A stretch of 64,000 nt of DNA from Methylococcaceae bacterium (GTDB taxonomy: Bacteria > Pseudomonadota > Gammaproteobacteria > Methylococcales > Methylomonadaceae), in assembly GCA_030626845.1 (NCBI GenBank), contig DAOUTG010000003.1, positions 1 through 64,000 of the forward strand, read 5' to 3'. Made by a program: the position numbers and the translations under genes. The notes beneath the pieces were generated by a model. It was not told the DNA's origin. It did no database searches and worked only from the letters and a program-made list of their open reading frames with translations. Positions 32,851-42,619 of this stretch are shown piece after piece. Every line of letters begins with the position of its first letter. Within the stretch, counting starts at the first letter, position 1.

Positions 32851-33795
32851 TTGTCTATTAGGTTCTTTATGGAACACCTTCCCGTTATGTATGCAGAGTC
32901 CCTGCATAGTTTAAATATTAAAGCTGATGGTATTTATTTAGATTGCACCTTTGGACGAGGAGGGCATAGTCGTGGGATTTTAGAAAAATTAAATCATCAA
33001 GGTCAATTGTTAGCCTTTGATAAAGATTTAGAGGCGATTCATTCAACTGATGCTCAAAAAATGTGTGCAGATTCTCGGTTTAATTTATCTCATGGTAGTT
33101 TTATAGAGCTAGAATCCATTGTAAAAGATAAAGCTTGGACGGGCTTAGTTGATGGTATTTTAATAGATTTAGGGGTTTCATCGCCGCAACTTGATACCGC
33201 TGAACGGGGTTTTAGCTTTTTAAGAGAAGGCGCTTTAGATATGCGAATGAATACGGAAACAGGATTATCGGCACAGCAATGGTTAGCACAAGTTGATGAG
33301 GCGGAATTAGTTCAAGTTTTATTTGATTATGGTGAAGAACGTTTTGCGCGTAGAATTGCGAGTGCCATTGTGAGTGAGCGACAACAAACGCCTTTTATTT
33401 CAACCCTACAATTAGCCAAGTTAATTTCTGAAGTTATTCCTGTGAAAGACAAGTATAAGCATCCTGCAACCCGAAGTTTTCAAGCGATTCGTATTGCGGT
33501 TAATCATGAGCTGGATGAATTGAAAACGGTATTACAGCAAGCAACCTCTGCATTAAAACCTGGGGGGAGGCTGGTTGTTATTTCTTTTCATTCGTTGGAA
33601 GATAGAATTGTAAAACGCTTTATTCGTAGTGAATCAGGGTATAAGTATAATCCTTTAAAATTACCTATTAAAGAAGTAGATTTAGAACAGGGACTCTTAA
33701 AAAAAGTAGGTAAAATGATACGGGCGAGTAAAGAAGAAATTGCTTTAAATCCGCGTTCACGTAGTGCGGTCATGCGGATTGCCGAGCGAGTTTAA
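32851..33795 (+). CDS. rsmH: 16S rRNA (cytosine1402-N4)-methyltransferase
   Basis: LDCTFGRGGHSRGIL...GILIDLGVSSPQLDTAERGFSFLREGALDMRM. Likely start is the internal ATG (MEHLPVMYAES). Confidence 0.96.
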   Translation: MSIRFFMEHLPVMYAESLHSLNIKADGIYLDCTFGRGGHSRGILEKLNHQGQLLAFDKDLEAIHSTDAQKMCADSRFNLSHGSFIELESIVKDKAWTGLVDGILIDLGVSSPQLDTAERGFSFLREGALDMRMNTETGLSAQQWLAQVDEAELVQVLFDYGEERFARRIASAIVSERQQTPFISTLQLAKLISEVIPVKDKYKHPATRSFQAIRIAVNHELDELKTVLQQATSALKPGGRLVVISFHSLEDRIVKRFIRSESGYKYNPLKLPIKEVDLEQGLLKKVGKMIRASKEEIALNPRSRSAVMRIAERV

Positions 33796-33796
33796 A

Positions 33797-34081
33797 GTGA
33801 ATTTTGTTCGTTTTTTCATTTGGTTTTTATTGGTAAGCTCATTAATGGCTTCTGCTTTAGGCGTGGTATATAACAAATACCAGACTCGGTTATTGTTTTT
33901 TGAGATTCAGCAACAACAGAAATATTTAGATAAACAGGAAATTGAATGGGGACAATTACAATTGGAAATTACCACTTTAACTTCAGAGAATCGGGTGGAA
34001 ATTGAAGCAATTGAAAATTTAGGGTTAATATTTCCGCATCGAAAAAAAGTTATTTATTTAAAAAATCAAGAGAAATTGTAG
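33797..34081 (+). CDS. ftsL: Cell division protein FtsL
   Basis: Short bitopic protein between rsmH and ftsI; GTG start at 33797 just after the rsmH stop. Confidence 0.88.
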   Translation: MNFVRFFIWFLLVSSLMASALGVVYNKYQTRLLFFEIQQQQKYLDKQEIEWGQLQLEITTLTSENRVEIEAIENLGLIFPHRKKVIYLKNQEKL

Positions 34082-34084
34082 TTT

Positions 34085-35785
34085 ATGTATGATCTTTTTA
34101 AAGGCGATACACCGCAATCAAAACAAACAAGAATTTTTGCTATTCGTAGACGACTATTGTTGATTATCATTTTGTTTGGAATGCTATCATTAGTATTACG
34201 GGCGATAAATTTACAAGTTGTTAATAAAGAATTTTTACAAGCACAAGGGGCTAAACGCTATTTAAGTAAAGTGCCTGTTTCAAGCTATCGTGGGAAAATA
34301 TTTGATCGTCATGGTGAAATTATGGCCATTAGTACGCCTGTGCTTTCAATTTGGGTTAATCCAAAGAAATTAGATAGAAACCAGTCTCAACAAATTGAAC
34401 AGATGATAGACGTGCTGGATTTACCCGAAGCTAAAATTAAACTACTGACCGATAAACAGCCTAAATTACATTTTTCTTATTTAAAACGCCGTATTAGTCC
34501 TGAATTAGCCTCAAAAGTAAAGAAACTTAATATAAAAGGGGTTCATTTTGATCGTGAGTTCAAGCGTTTCTATCCCGCAGGGGTTATGTCCGCCCATTTA
34601 ATTGGTTTTACTAATGTTGATGATATTGGGCAAGAAGGCATAGAAAGAGCCTACGAGGAGCATTTAAAAGGTAAAGCAGGTCTAAAATGGATTATTAGGG
34701 ATGGACGGCGACGTATTATTGAAGACTTTGAAAATGTTGAAGAATCAATACCAGGTAAAGATTTAACTTTGAGTATTGATCGTAGAATACAGTATTTAGC
34801 TTTTAGAGAGCTACAACATGCCTTTATTAAACACCGTGCAAAATCGGCTTCATTAGTGGTGTTAGATGCTAAAACAGGGGATGTTTTAGCAGCTGCTACC
34901 CAGCCTGCTTTTAATCCTAATAGTCGCAAAAATTTAAAAACTGGGGTTTACCGAAATAGAGCCATTACCGATGTTTTTGAGCCAGGGTCTACGATGAAAC
35001 CCTTTGTTATTGCCGCAGCATTAGATGGCAATTATATTTCTGAAGACTCAAAAGTTCGTACGAATGGTTCTTATAAAATTGGGATTAACCGCGTTAGAGA
35101 TGGGCATAATTATGGGGTGTTAAGTTTAACTAATGTATTGAAAAAATCTAGTAATGTTGCCGCTAGTAAAATTGCTTTATTAATGCCTGATGATTATTTA
35201 TGGCGAGTTTATAAACGCTTGGGTTTTGGTGATTCTGCAAATATTAGTTTTCCAGGTGAAGCGCATGGTAAATTACTGCCTTTAATGAAATGGAATGATT
35301 TTGCACAGGCTACCTTATCTTTCGGCTACGGGGTATCTGCATCAACTTTGCAATTAGCAAGAGCTTATACTGTATTAGCAGATGATGGGATTTTGCATTC
35401 GGTTAGTTTACTAAAAAGAGACGTTGATAATAATCCTCAACGTATTTTTAAAGCCGATGTGGCTAAAAAGGTGCGAGAAATGCTTGAGCATGTTGTTAAA
35501 CCTGGTGGGACAGCTCGGCGTGCAAGTGTGGCAGGTTATCGAGTCGCAGGGAAAACAGGAACAGTCAAGAAAGCCGAAAAAGGAGGCTATTCAAAAAAAG
35601 ATTATTCAGCGGTTTTTGTAGGCGTTGCTCCTGCAAGTAATCCCCGTTTTGTGATTGCGGTGATGATTGATGAACCTAAAGGAAAATATTATGGTGGATT
35701 GGTCGCAGCACCCGTTTTTTCTAAGGTAATGGCAGGTGCATTGAGGGTTTATGGCATTGAACCTGATATAGCAGTCCCTCAATAA
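34085..35785 (+). CDS. ftsI: Peptidoglycan transpeptidase FtsI (PBP3)
   Basis: DVFEPGSTMKPFVIAAAL, SSNVAASK, KTGTVKKAEKGGYSKKDYSAVFVGVAPASNPRFVIAVMID. Confidence 0.97.
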   Translation: MYDLFKGDTPQSKQTRIFAIRRRLLLIIILFGMLSLVLRAINLQVVNKEFLQAQGAKRYLSKVPVSSYRGKIFDRHGEIMAISTPVLSIWVNPKKLDRNQSQQIEQMIDVLDLPEAKIKLLTDKQPKLHFSYLKRRISPELASKVKKLNIKGVHFDREFKRFYPAGVMSAHLIGFTNVDDIGQEGIERAYEEHLKGKAGLKWIIRDGRRRIIEDFENVEESIPGKDLTLSIDRRIQYLAFRELQHAFIKHRAKSASLVVLDAKTGDVLAAATQPAFNPNSRKNLKTGVYRNRAITDVFEPGSTMKPFVIAAALDGNYISEDSKVRTNGSYKIGINRVRDGHNYGVLSLTNVLKKSSNVAASKIALLMPDDYLWRVYKRLGFGDSANISFPGEAHGKLLPLMKWNDFAQATLSFGYGVSASTLQLARAYTVLADDGILHSVSLLKRDVDNNPQRIFKADVAKKVREMLEHVVKPGGTARRASVAGYRVAGKTGTVKKAEKGGYSKKDYSAVFVGVAPASNPRFVIAVMIDEPKGKYYGGLVAAPVFSKVMAGALRVYGIEPDIAVPQ

Positions 35786-35788
35786 ATA

Positions 35789-36829
35789 ATGAACATTGAT
35801 TTTTTAATTATCGGTCAAGGATTAGCAGGCAGTTTGTTAGCTTTCGAGTTAATTCAACAAGGCTTTAAAGTTATTATTATGGATAATGGACTGGAAAATG
35901 CCTCTCAAATTGCCGCAGGGCTAATTAACCCCGTAACAGGGATGCGGTTTGTTAAAGCCAATGAGGTGGGTTTTTTATTACCCAGCGCGCAGAAATATTA
36001 TCAAAAATTAGAATTATTTTTTCAACAACCCTTTTATATTGAAAAACCAATGTGGCGAATTTTAAATTCGACACAGGCCGATACAAATGCCAAAAAACGA
36101 TTAAATAATTCTGATTACGCGCCTTATTTAGAGAATATTATTGAATCAAAACAATTTAATTCATCGGTATTAGTACAAAAGCAAACAGGGTATTTATTAA
36201 CCCATCATTTGTTAAAAATCTTAAAACAATTTTTTATACAAAAGCAATGCTATCAACAAAATTTATTAAATTATACGGATATTAAATTAACATCTTTAGT
36301 TAAATATCAGCATTTTAAAGCAAAAAAGATTATATTTTGTGAAGGCTATTCAGCAATTAATAACCCGTGGTTTTCTTATTTACCTTTTCAATTAGTTAAA
36401 GGTGAAATGTTAACCCTAAAAAATGAGCAACCTTTAATCAATAAATTATTTAATTATGGGCAATGGATGATTCCTTTAGATGCCTATAATTTTCGTATAG
36501 GGGCAACCTTTGATCGAGAAAATATTAATACTCAAAATACGATGCAAGCTCGAGAGACTTTATTAAAAAATCTACATCAAGTATTACCTGAAACCTCCGA
36601 GGCTCAATTAATCAAGCAACAGGCCAATATACGCCCCTGTACTTTAGATAAACACGCTTTTATAGGACTGCATCCTAAGCTGCCGCAATTGGCTATTTTT
36701 AATGGTTTTGGTGCAAAGGGAAGTTTACAAATACCGTATTATTGTCAGCAATTTATAACATTTCTATCAAAAAATAGTCCTTTAGATGCTAATGTTAATA
36801 TTCAGCGTTATCTTAACCACTTCAATTGA
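35789..36829 (+). CDS. FAD-dependent oxidoreductase (DAO family)
   Basis: IDFLIIGQGLAGSLLAFELIQQGFKVIIMDN...IAAGLINPVTGMRF...INGFGAKGS-like C-terminus. Confidence 0.85.
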   Translation: MNIDFLIIGQGLAGSLLAFELIQQGFKVIIMDNGLENASQIAAGLINPVTGMRFVKANEVGFLLPSAQKYYQKLELFFQQPFYIEKPMWRILNSTQADTNAKKRLNNSDYAPYLENIIESKQFNSSVLVQKQTGYLLTHHLLKILKQFFIQKQCYQQNLLNYTDIKLTSLVKYQHFKAKKIIFCEGYSAINNPWFSYLPFQLVKGEMLTLKNEQPLINKLFNYGQWMIPLDAYNFRIGATFDRENINTQNTMQARETLLKNLHQVLPETSEAQLIKQQANIRPCTLDKHAFIGLHPKLPQLAIFNGFGAKGSLQIPYYCQQFITFLSKNSPLDANVNIQRYLNHFN

Positions 36830-38109
36830 TAGCAAGTTTTATTAGTAACGGTTGTTAAAATGGCTGAACTTATCCACAAATCAGCAATAGCAACTAAGTT
36901 ATCATCCAAATAAATTAAGGGAATTTGTTCGCGATCCCAAGGTGGAATCTTAGCTTCTTGAAATAATTTTTTTAAAGAATGATGTCCTTGGCGATTAGGG
37001 AGTGCTATTTTTTCACCCCCTGATCTATATTTTATCGTAATGGTTGATTGTTGCCATCGCTGTTGTGGAATGCCTGTATTTGTACCGTATGTTTGTAAAT
37101 AAGTAGCGTTAGATAAAGGGAGTTTTTCATTCTTCTTTAACCAACAAAGGGGTTTAAAATGCTCATCACTCATTATTAAGCAATAGAGTTTATCTTGATA
37201 ACGCCGAATACTACAATCATGGCGTTTCAAAATAGGGTTAGCCTCTTTTTTAGCGGCAATGACTTGGTTAAAAAGTTGATCTATAAAGCTGACACTTGGC
37301 ATTTTTAAATGAAAATGGGCAAACCATTGACGAATCACTAAAGGTTGTTGATGTGTTTCAAGTAATAATAAAGCGTGAATAGATAGACTATTATCCGTAT
37401 TCATTAACTTGGCTAACCAATCAACTGCTAATTCGGTTAATAATTGCTGCGTAGTAGCACAATGCTTTGCTGTTCTGGCGACGGTTTTATCTAATGCCTG
37501 CCAATGGGTTTTTAATTGTGGGATAATTTCGTTTCGTAAAAAATTACGTTCAAAGTCATTACATTGATTACTGGGATCTTCGACCCAATTTAAGGATTGC
37601 TGATGGGCATAATCTCTAAGGGATTGTTGTGAACAATCTAATAAAGGTCTTAATAATTGTCCTTGTCCAAAAGTTGATATTTCTGCCATGGCTGAAAGTC
37701 CTTGTACACCCGCGCCTCGAAATAATTGTAATAAAACCGTTTCTAATTGATCCTCACGATGTTGAGCAACTAATAAAACATCGGCTGGATTGAGTAATTG
37801 CTTTAAGGCTTGATAACGTGCATCACGTGCCGCCTCTTCTGGGCTTTGTTTATTAGACGATTTTGCATTAACACGTAATAATTTGAAATTAGCCCCTAAT
37901 TGTTCTGCTTGTTGTTGACAATGAATTGACCAGCTATCAGCTTCTTCTTGTAAACCATGATGCACATAAACAGCGGTTAGTTTAGTTTTTATAGTTTGTT
38001 GCTGGCTGCATAAATGTAATAAAACATGTGAATCTAAACCGCCGCTGTAGGCAATATAAACCTGTTTGCTGTTTTCAATAAGCGCCAAGCAAGGGGCGGA
38101 AATTTTCAT
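36808..38109 (-). CDS. tilS: tRNA(Ile)-lysidine synthase
   Basis: VYIAYSGGLDSHVLLHLC...VYVHHGLQEEADSW...AQHREDQLETVLLQLFRGAGVQGLSAM. Confidence 0.95.
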   Translation of the reverse strand: MKISAPCLALIENSKQVYIAYSGGLDSHVLLHLCSQQQTIKTKLTAVYVHHGLQEEADSWSIHCQQQAEQLGANFKLLRVNAKSSNKQSPEEAARDARYQALKQLLNPADVLLVAQHREDQLETVLLQLFRGAGVQGLSAMAEISTFGQGQLLRPLLDCSQQSLRDYAHQQSLNWVEDPSNQCNDFERNFLRNEIIPQLKTHWQALDKTVARTAKHCATTQQLLTELAVDWLAKLMNTDNSLSIHALLLLETHQQPLVIRQWFAHFHLKMPSVSFIDQLFNQVIAAKKEANPILKRHDCSIRRYQDKLYCLIMSDEHFKPLCWLKKNEKLPLSNATYLQTYGTNTGIPQQRWQQSTITIKYRSGGEKIALPNRQGHHSLKKLFQEAKIPPWDREQIPLIYLDDNLVAIADLWISSAILTTVTNKTCYQLKWLR

Positions 38110-38172
38110 GTATTTAAAGTGGGAATCAAACCTATATTTTTTAACATGTCTTCGGGCTAATATTCTTAATTT

Positions 38173-39123
38173 TTAAGGTGTTTTTAGACTAATCCCATTA
38201 GCAATAAATTGAATTGTTTTTACAGGCACATCACCCATGATAACAAATTGGAGCTTACCTATTCTTTTAACTAAGGAATTAACTGATCCTGCTGATTGAA
38301 TTTCTAAGGGAACAGTTTCATCTTGTGCTTCTTGATAAATAGAAACCGAGGAAAAACCATCACTTAGTAATAGATGTTTGACAGATTGTTTAGATCCGTG
38401 CATTTGCATTTGTATAAAAAAAACTTCTTTGAAACCCTGCGGGACATTGTTGACAGTGAAAACTGCTTTTTCTAGGGCTTGTAGACCTGTCTGATGAATA
38501 TGCTTAATTTTTAAGTGTGCCACATTTAGATTAATGCTTGCAAAGGGTAAGCTTTTTTTAACTTTCAATTCGGTAAACATGACTTGTTCGATTATCGCCC
38601 CAGTGGGGTCATAAACTTCAGTTTTTAAGGGAAGTTTATGATGTTTATCAATCCAAATTTTTCGTGCGTATCGAAACGCATCTTTAGGCTTAATTAGGAT
38701 GACTTGTGTTGGAAGTAGGGCAACTTGAGCCTGCTCGCCTAATTTAAAATCATAATAAGCTGTTTGTTGATTAAAGTCTTTGGGTAAATTAATAATAAAA
38801 GAACGATGGGTTGGAAGATGATTAATTTCTATCTTTTTTAAGTCTTTAAAAAGACAACTAACCTTATCTGCATTTCTAAGTATTTCACGGACAGGTGAAT
38901 TTAAAGAGAGTAAGTGTTCTTGTTCAACATCTTCGTTAGCAGCGTGAAAATATTTCATGCTATCTAAGGTATTGTTTTTTAAAAATACAACTGTTCCCTG
39001 ATAATTGAGTGTTTTTATTGACGCTTGCATTTGGGTGAGCCAATGCAGGCTGTTTGTCGTCGTGTCTGTTGCAAGAACGTTATTAATAGATAAGATTATG
39101 AGTAGTAAAAAACGATTCAACAC
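38173..39123 (-). CDS. rseB: Sigma-E regulatory protein RseB (MucB)
   Basis: MucB/RseB fold sequence downstream of rseA; signal peptide VLNRFLLLIILSINNVLA with GTG start at 39123 (track start is upstream). Confidence 0.85.
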   Translation of the reverse strand: MLNRFLLLIILSINNVLATDTTTNSLHWLTQMQASIKTLNYQGTVVFLKNNTLDSMKYFHAANEDVEQEHLLSLNSPVREILRNADKVSCLFKDLKKIEINHLPTHRSFIINLPKDFNQQTAYYDFKLGEQAQVALLPTQVILIKPKDAFRYARKIWIDKHHKLPLKTEVYDPTGAIIEQVMFTELKVKKSLPFASINLNVAHLKIKHIHQTGLQALEKAVFTVNNVPQGFKEVFFIQMQMHGSKQSVKHLLLSDGFSSVSIYQEAQDETVPLEIQSAGSVNSLVKRIGKLQFVIMGDVPVKTIQFIANGISLKTP

Positions 39124-39124
39124 T

Positions 39125-39661
39125 TTAATTTTGCTTGTAACTGGCTGTTTGTGTATAGGGCTGAAAAGTGACGGCAGTATTAGTATAAAGACTCGTGTTA
39201 TGTGCTTGAAGATAATCATTAAAACGATTGTTGGGATTATTTTTTTGCTTTGTTTTTTGTTGATCTATTTCAGGTTGTGTTGTTATTGCTGCCATTGTTG
39301 ATGATGAAACAATATTGACTTTTAATGGTGTTTCTTCACTAGGTTTTAAAATTAAGATGGCGATTAATGAAACACAAGCAGCTAATGCCATCAAGGTTCT
39401 ATAAGACTTTTTTGGTTGTAAATTAACGGTGGAAAAATAGAGAGGGTCTTTTGATATTCCTTGTTGAATATTGCTTAAGAAGTCTTCTCTAATGGGTAAA
39501 ACCTTTTTAGACGATAAGCAATAAGAGATTGTTTGGTAACGATTAAGTTTATTTTGTAATGTTGGGTTTGATTGACATTCTTTTAATAAATCTAAGGTTT
39601 CATTAGATTTTAATTCATCATCAATAAAGCACGATATTTTTTGGTTTATATCATCAACCAT
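39125..39661 (-). CDS. rseA: Anti-sigma-E factor RseA
   Basis: ISCFIDDELKSNETLDLL...YQTISYCL, single TM, located between rpoE and rseB. Confidence 0.88.
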   Translation of the reverse strand: MVDDINQKISCFIDDELKSNETLDLLKECQSNPTLQNKLNRYQTISYCLSSKKVLPIREDFLSNIQQGISKDPLYFSTVNLQPKKSYRTLMALAACVSLIAILILKPSEETPLKVNIVSSSTMAAITTQPEIDQQKTKQKNNPNNRFNDYLQAHNTSLYTNTAVTFQPYTQTASYKQN

Positions 39662-39667
39662 AGAATT

Positions 39668-40264
39668 TTACCTTTTATCAAGCAATGGAAGTAATTTTTT
39701 GTCAATCGCTTCACGCGCTCTAAAAATACGTGATCGAATGGTTCCAACGGGACACTCCATTGTTTGGGCAATTTCGTCATAGCTCATTCCTTCAAATTCT
39801 CTTAACATAATAGCAATACGCATTTCTTCTGGAAGATTATCTATGACGGTTTCAATTGTGTTAACAATATCATCATTCATTAACAGATATTCAGGGGTAT
39901 CCCTACCTTGTAATTGCGGTGCGTTTTCGATTTGTTCGGCATCTTGAATATCAACTTGATAGTCAGAATAACGCCGCGAACGTGATAATAAATAGTTTTT
40001 TGCAGTATTTATCGCTATTCTATAGAGCCAAGTGTAAAAAGCACTATCGCCTCTAAAGTTAGGCAAGGCTCGATAGGCTTTAATGAATGCTTCTTGAGCT
40101 ATATCTTGAGCCTCACTTGGGTCTTTGATATAGCGATTAACTAATTGAATAATTCGGTGTTGATATTTAATAACTAAAAGATCATACGCAGATTTATCCC
40201 CTTGTTGGACTCTTTTGACCAAATCTTTATCAAGTTGTTCATTTATATTTGGTTGATTATTCAC
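39668..40264 (-). CDS. rpoE: RNA polymerase sigma-E factor
   Basis: LDKDLVKRVQQGDKSAYDLLVIKYQHRI...DIAQEAFIKAYRALPNFRGDSAFYTWLYRIAINTAKNYL. Confidence 0.96.
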   Translation of the reverse strand: MNNQPNINEQLDKDLVKRVQQGDKSAYDLLVIKYQHRIIQLVNRYIKDPSEAQDIAQEAFIKAYRALPNFRGDSAFYTWLYRIAINTAKNYLLSRSRRYSDYQVDIQDAEQIENAPQLQGRDTPEYLLMNDDIVNTIETVIDNLPEEMRIAIMLREFEGMSYDEIAQTMECPVGTIRSRIFRAREAIDKKLLPLLDKR

Positions 40265-40402
40265 ACTGCTACTTTAATGTTGAAATGGACACCTATAAAT
40301 CGTATAAGTTTATGAAAATAATTGCCATTACGCTAAAAAGCGTTATTATCTCCGAACAACGGTGATTAAGCCACTGTAACTTTCAATGTTGTTATTTTAA
40401 TT

Positions 40403-40700
40403 ATGCTTAATTCAAATTCTTTTGATGTTTTGATTATAGGGAGTGGGGCGGCAGGATTGAGTCTTGCGCTTAAACTTACTGATAAAGCCCGTGTTGTTGT
40501 CCTTTCAAAATTTTCTGTCATTGCGGGTAGTACCTATTATCCTCAAGGCGGAGTTTCAGCCGTATTGGATAGATGACGCGGTGGATTGAATTATTAGTAG
40601 AGGGCTTCATTATACCCAAGATTATCCTGAAGTGGATAATAGGCAACCTGTAAAAAATAGTCTTTTAGATCCAGATAGGGTAAATAAAACCGATAAATAA
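40403..40700 (+). pseudogene. nadB: nadB (L-aspartate oxidase) remnant with large internal deletion and frameshift
   Basis: N-terminal [57 protein letters not shown] (40403-40576), then in a different frame the NadB C-terminal motif SRGLHYTQDYPEVDNRQPVKNSLL (40596-40700). Confidence 0.88.
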
Positions 40701-40751
40701 CTTAAAAATGGACGATAATATTCTAAAAAACATTAAATTAAGGATTCCATT

Positions 40752-40946
40752 ATGTTAGCTAAACAAATTAGACCATTTGTTACCGAAAACGATTATTTAG
40801 AAAAATACTACCGCCTTAATGAAGAGGGGTTATGGCATTTAACCCTTTATGAGAAAGGTGATAGCGTCCAGTTTTCCTGCATAGATTATACATTAAGGAT
40901 GGATGATATTTATGCAGGTCTTTTAAACCCTTTTCATCCAGTTTAA
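40752..40946 (+). pseudogene. Possible C-terminal fragment of a Uma2/DUF820-like protein
   Basis: EEGLWHLTLYEKGDSVQFSCIDYTLRMDDIYAGL resembles Uma2-family C-termini; no upstream catalytic part. Confidence 0.4.
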
Positions 40947-41278
40947 GGTGCTAATGAGGGCGATGCTTTTAAGTTTCGTTGTTGTTGAATCTTTGCGCCG
41001 ATCCCTTGAGGTTTTATAAACCCTGTTGCGTAAGCGATAAAAATTAAAATAAATAAGCTTAATGACAGCCCAATACGGAAGGTTAAGGCTTTGGCTGTTT
41101 TTTCAGACTGCTGTTGCCCTTTATTTTTTACCATATAAAATAGGGCAGAGCCAAGACTGGCAATAATAAGCAAAAAAGCGATAATAATGAGGTTTTTGAT
41201 AATCATTAGAAGGCATTTAATGTGAATAAAATGACTATTTTCGATTATTAAAGCGTATTTGCCAATAGATGGACACAA
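40943..41278 (-). CDS. DUF2909-like twin-transmembrane protein
   Basis: Two TM segments (IIIAFLLIIASLGSALFYMVKNK, ALTFRIGLSLSLFILIFIAYATGFI); next to SURF1. Actual start probably the internal M (MIIKNLIII). Confidence 0.65.
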   Translation of the reverse strand: MCPSIGKYALIIENSHFIHIKCLLMIIKNLIIIAFLLIIASLGSALFYMVKNKGQQQSEKTAKALTFRIGLSLSLFILIFIAYATGFIKPQGIGAKIQQQRNLKASPSLAP

Positions 41279-41282
41279 AATT

Positions 41283-42020
41283 ATGCAATTCCAATTAGCC
41301 AGAAGAGATTTTGAAGTCTCTTTTTTTTTGGTAGTTATTTATTTGTTAATACTTAGCTTATTGATAAGTTTAGGTTTTTGGCAGATAGAACGTGCTACAG
41401 AAAAGCGTTTATTTTTACAACAACAGCAAAAGAAAACAAAATTTATTTTAAATTTAACCTCAGAAACAGAGGATAATCTTAAGTTATTACGCTATCGAAC
41501 GGTAATGATTGAAGGGCATTATGAAACCGAAAAACAATTTTTAATAGATAATCAGATTGTAAAAGCTAAAGCGGGTTATTTTATAATGACCCCTTTTATA
41601 TTTAAAAACTCAACTAAAGCAGTATTGGTTAATCGGGGTTGGTTAGCCGCTAATCCTGACCGGTCTTTATTGCCTGATATTTCTTTATTAAACAACCAAA
41701 ATCAGATTGTTGGTCGAATTAATAATTTTCCTAGCGTGGGTTTAAAGCTTCAAGGGGTAGAGATTCCAACTGAGGGTTGGCCTTCTGTGGTACAAGTTGC
41801 TGAAAGTAAGATCTTAGCAGAAAAGTTAGGCTATGATTTATTTTCATTTCAGGTTGAGTTAGACCCGGTGCAAGCGCAAGGTTATAGCCGTCAGTGGTTA
41901 GCAAAACCTATCATGCCACCTGAAAAGCATATAGGCTACGCCGTGCAATGGTTTGGGCTGGCAATCACTTTAACTTTTTTATTTTTCTGGCATAGCCGTA
42001 AAACACGAGTACATGACTAA
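41283..42020 (+). CDS. SURF1 family cytochrome oxidase assembly protein
   Basis: LGFWQIERATEKRLFL...LLRYRTVMIEGHYETEKQFLIDNQ...VLVNRGWL...GYAVQWFGLAITLTFLFF. Confidence 0.9.
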   Translation: MQFQLARRDFEVSFFLVVIYLLILSLLISLGFWQIERATEKRLFLQQQQKKTKFILNLTSETEDNLKLLRYRTVMIEGHYETEKQFLIDNQIVKAKAGYFIMTPFIFKNSTKAVLVNRGWLAANPDRSLLPDISLLNNQNQIVGRINNFPSVGLKLQGVEIPTEGWPSVVQVAESKILAEKLGYDLFSFQVELDPVQAQGYSRQWLAKPIMPPEKHIGYAVQWFGLAITLTFLFFWHSRKTRVHD

Positions 42021-42609
42021 TCAACATCAAAAAAACAAACGCGCCATTTTAATTATTTTTGGACTTTCTATTATCCCTTTCTGCTTTGCTTGGTACTTAT
42101 CAAATAATCCTGATTTAGTGGCAAAAGGAACAAGTAATGGAGAGCTTGTTGTGCCTGTTATCACCACTGAGCGTGCTGAAATGGTGGGTTTTGACGAATT
42201 TTCTACAAAAAATATTAAAGAATTAGTGGGACATTGGTTATTGGTTAATGTCATTCCTAATCAAGATTGTAATGCACTGTGTGTCGATGCCATTCATAAA
42301 ACCAAGCAATTAAGATTAATGCTTAATAAAGATTTAACCCGTGTACGGCGGATGGTTTTATTATTTAAAGAGAGTGACCCTGAATTAGCTAAAAGCTGGT
42401 GGCAAGATGATACGCGTCTACTACATATAAAACCGACTCAATCATTAATAACTAAACTTGAGAAAATTAGAAAAGGGACGGTTGTGGAAGGCATGCTTTT
42501 TTTAATCGACCCTTTAGGTAATATTATGATGCAGTATGAAGCTGAGTTTGATCCTTATGAGGTTAAGCGTGATCTTAAAAAATTACTTAGAATTTCACAA
42601 ATTGGTTAA
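42013..42609 (+). CDS. Membrane-anchored thioredoxin-fold-like protein of cytochrome oxidase assembly locus
   Basis: N-terminal TM, LVNVIPNQDCNALCVDAIHKTKQLRLMLNKDLTRVRRM; lies between SURF1 and ctaA, as in cox loci. Confidence 0.6.
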   Translation: MTNQHQKNKRAILIIFGLSIIPFCFAWYLSNNPDLVAKGTSNGELVVPVITTERAEMVGFDEFSTKNIKELVGHWLLVNVIPNQDCNALCVDAIHKTKQLRLMLNKDLTRVRRMVLLFKESDPELAKSWWQDDTRLLHIKPTQSLITKLEKIRKGTVVEGMLFLIDPLGNIMMQYEAEFDPYEVKRDLKKLLRISQIG

Positions 42610-42619
42610 GAGAATAAAA

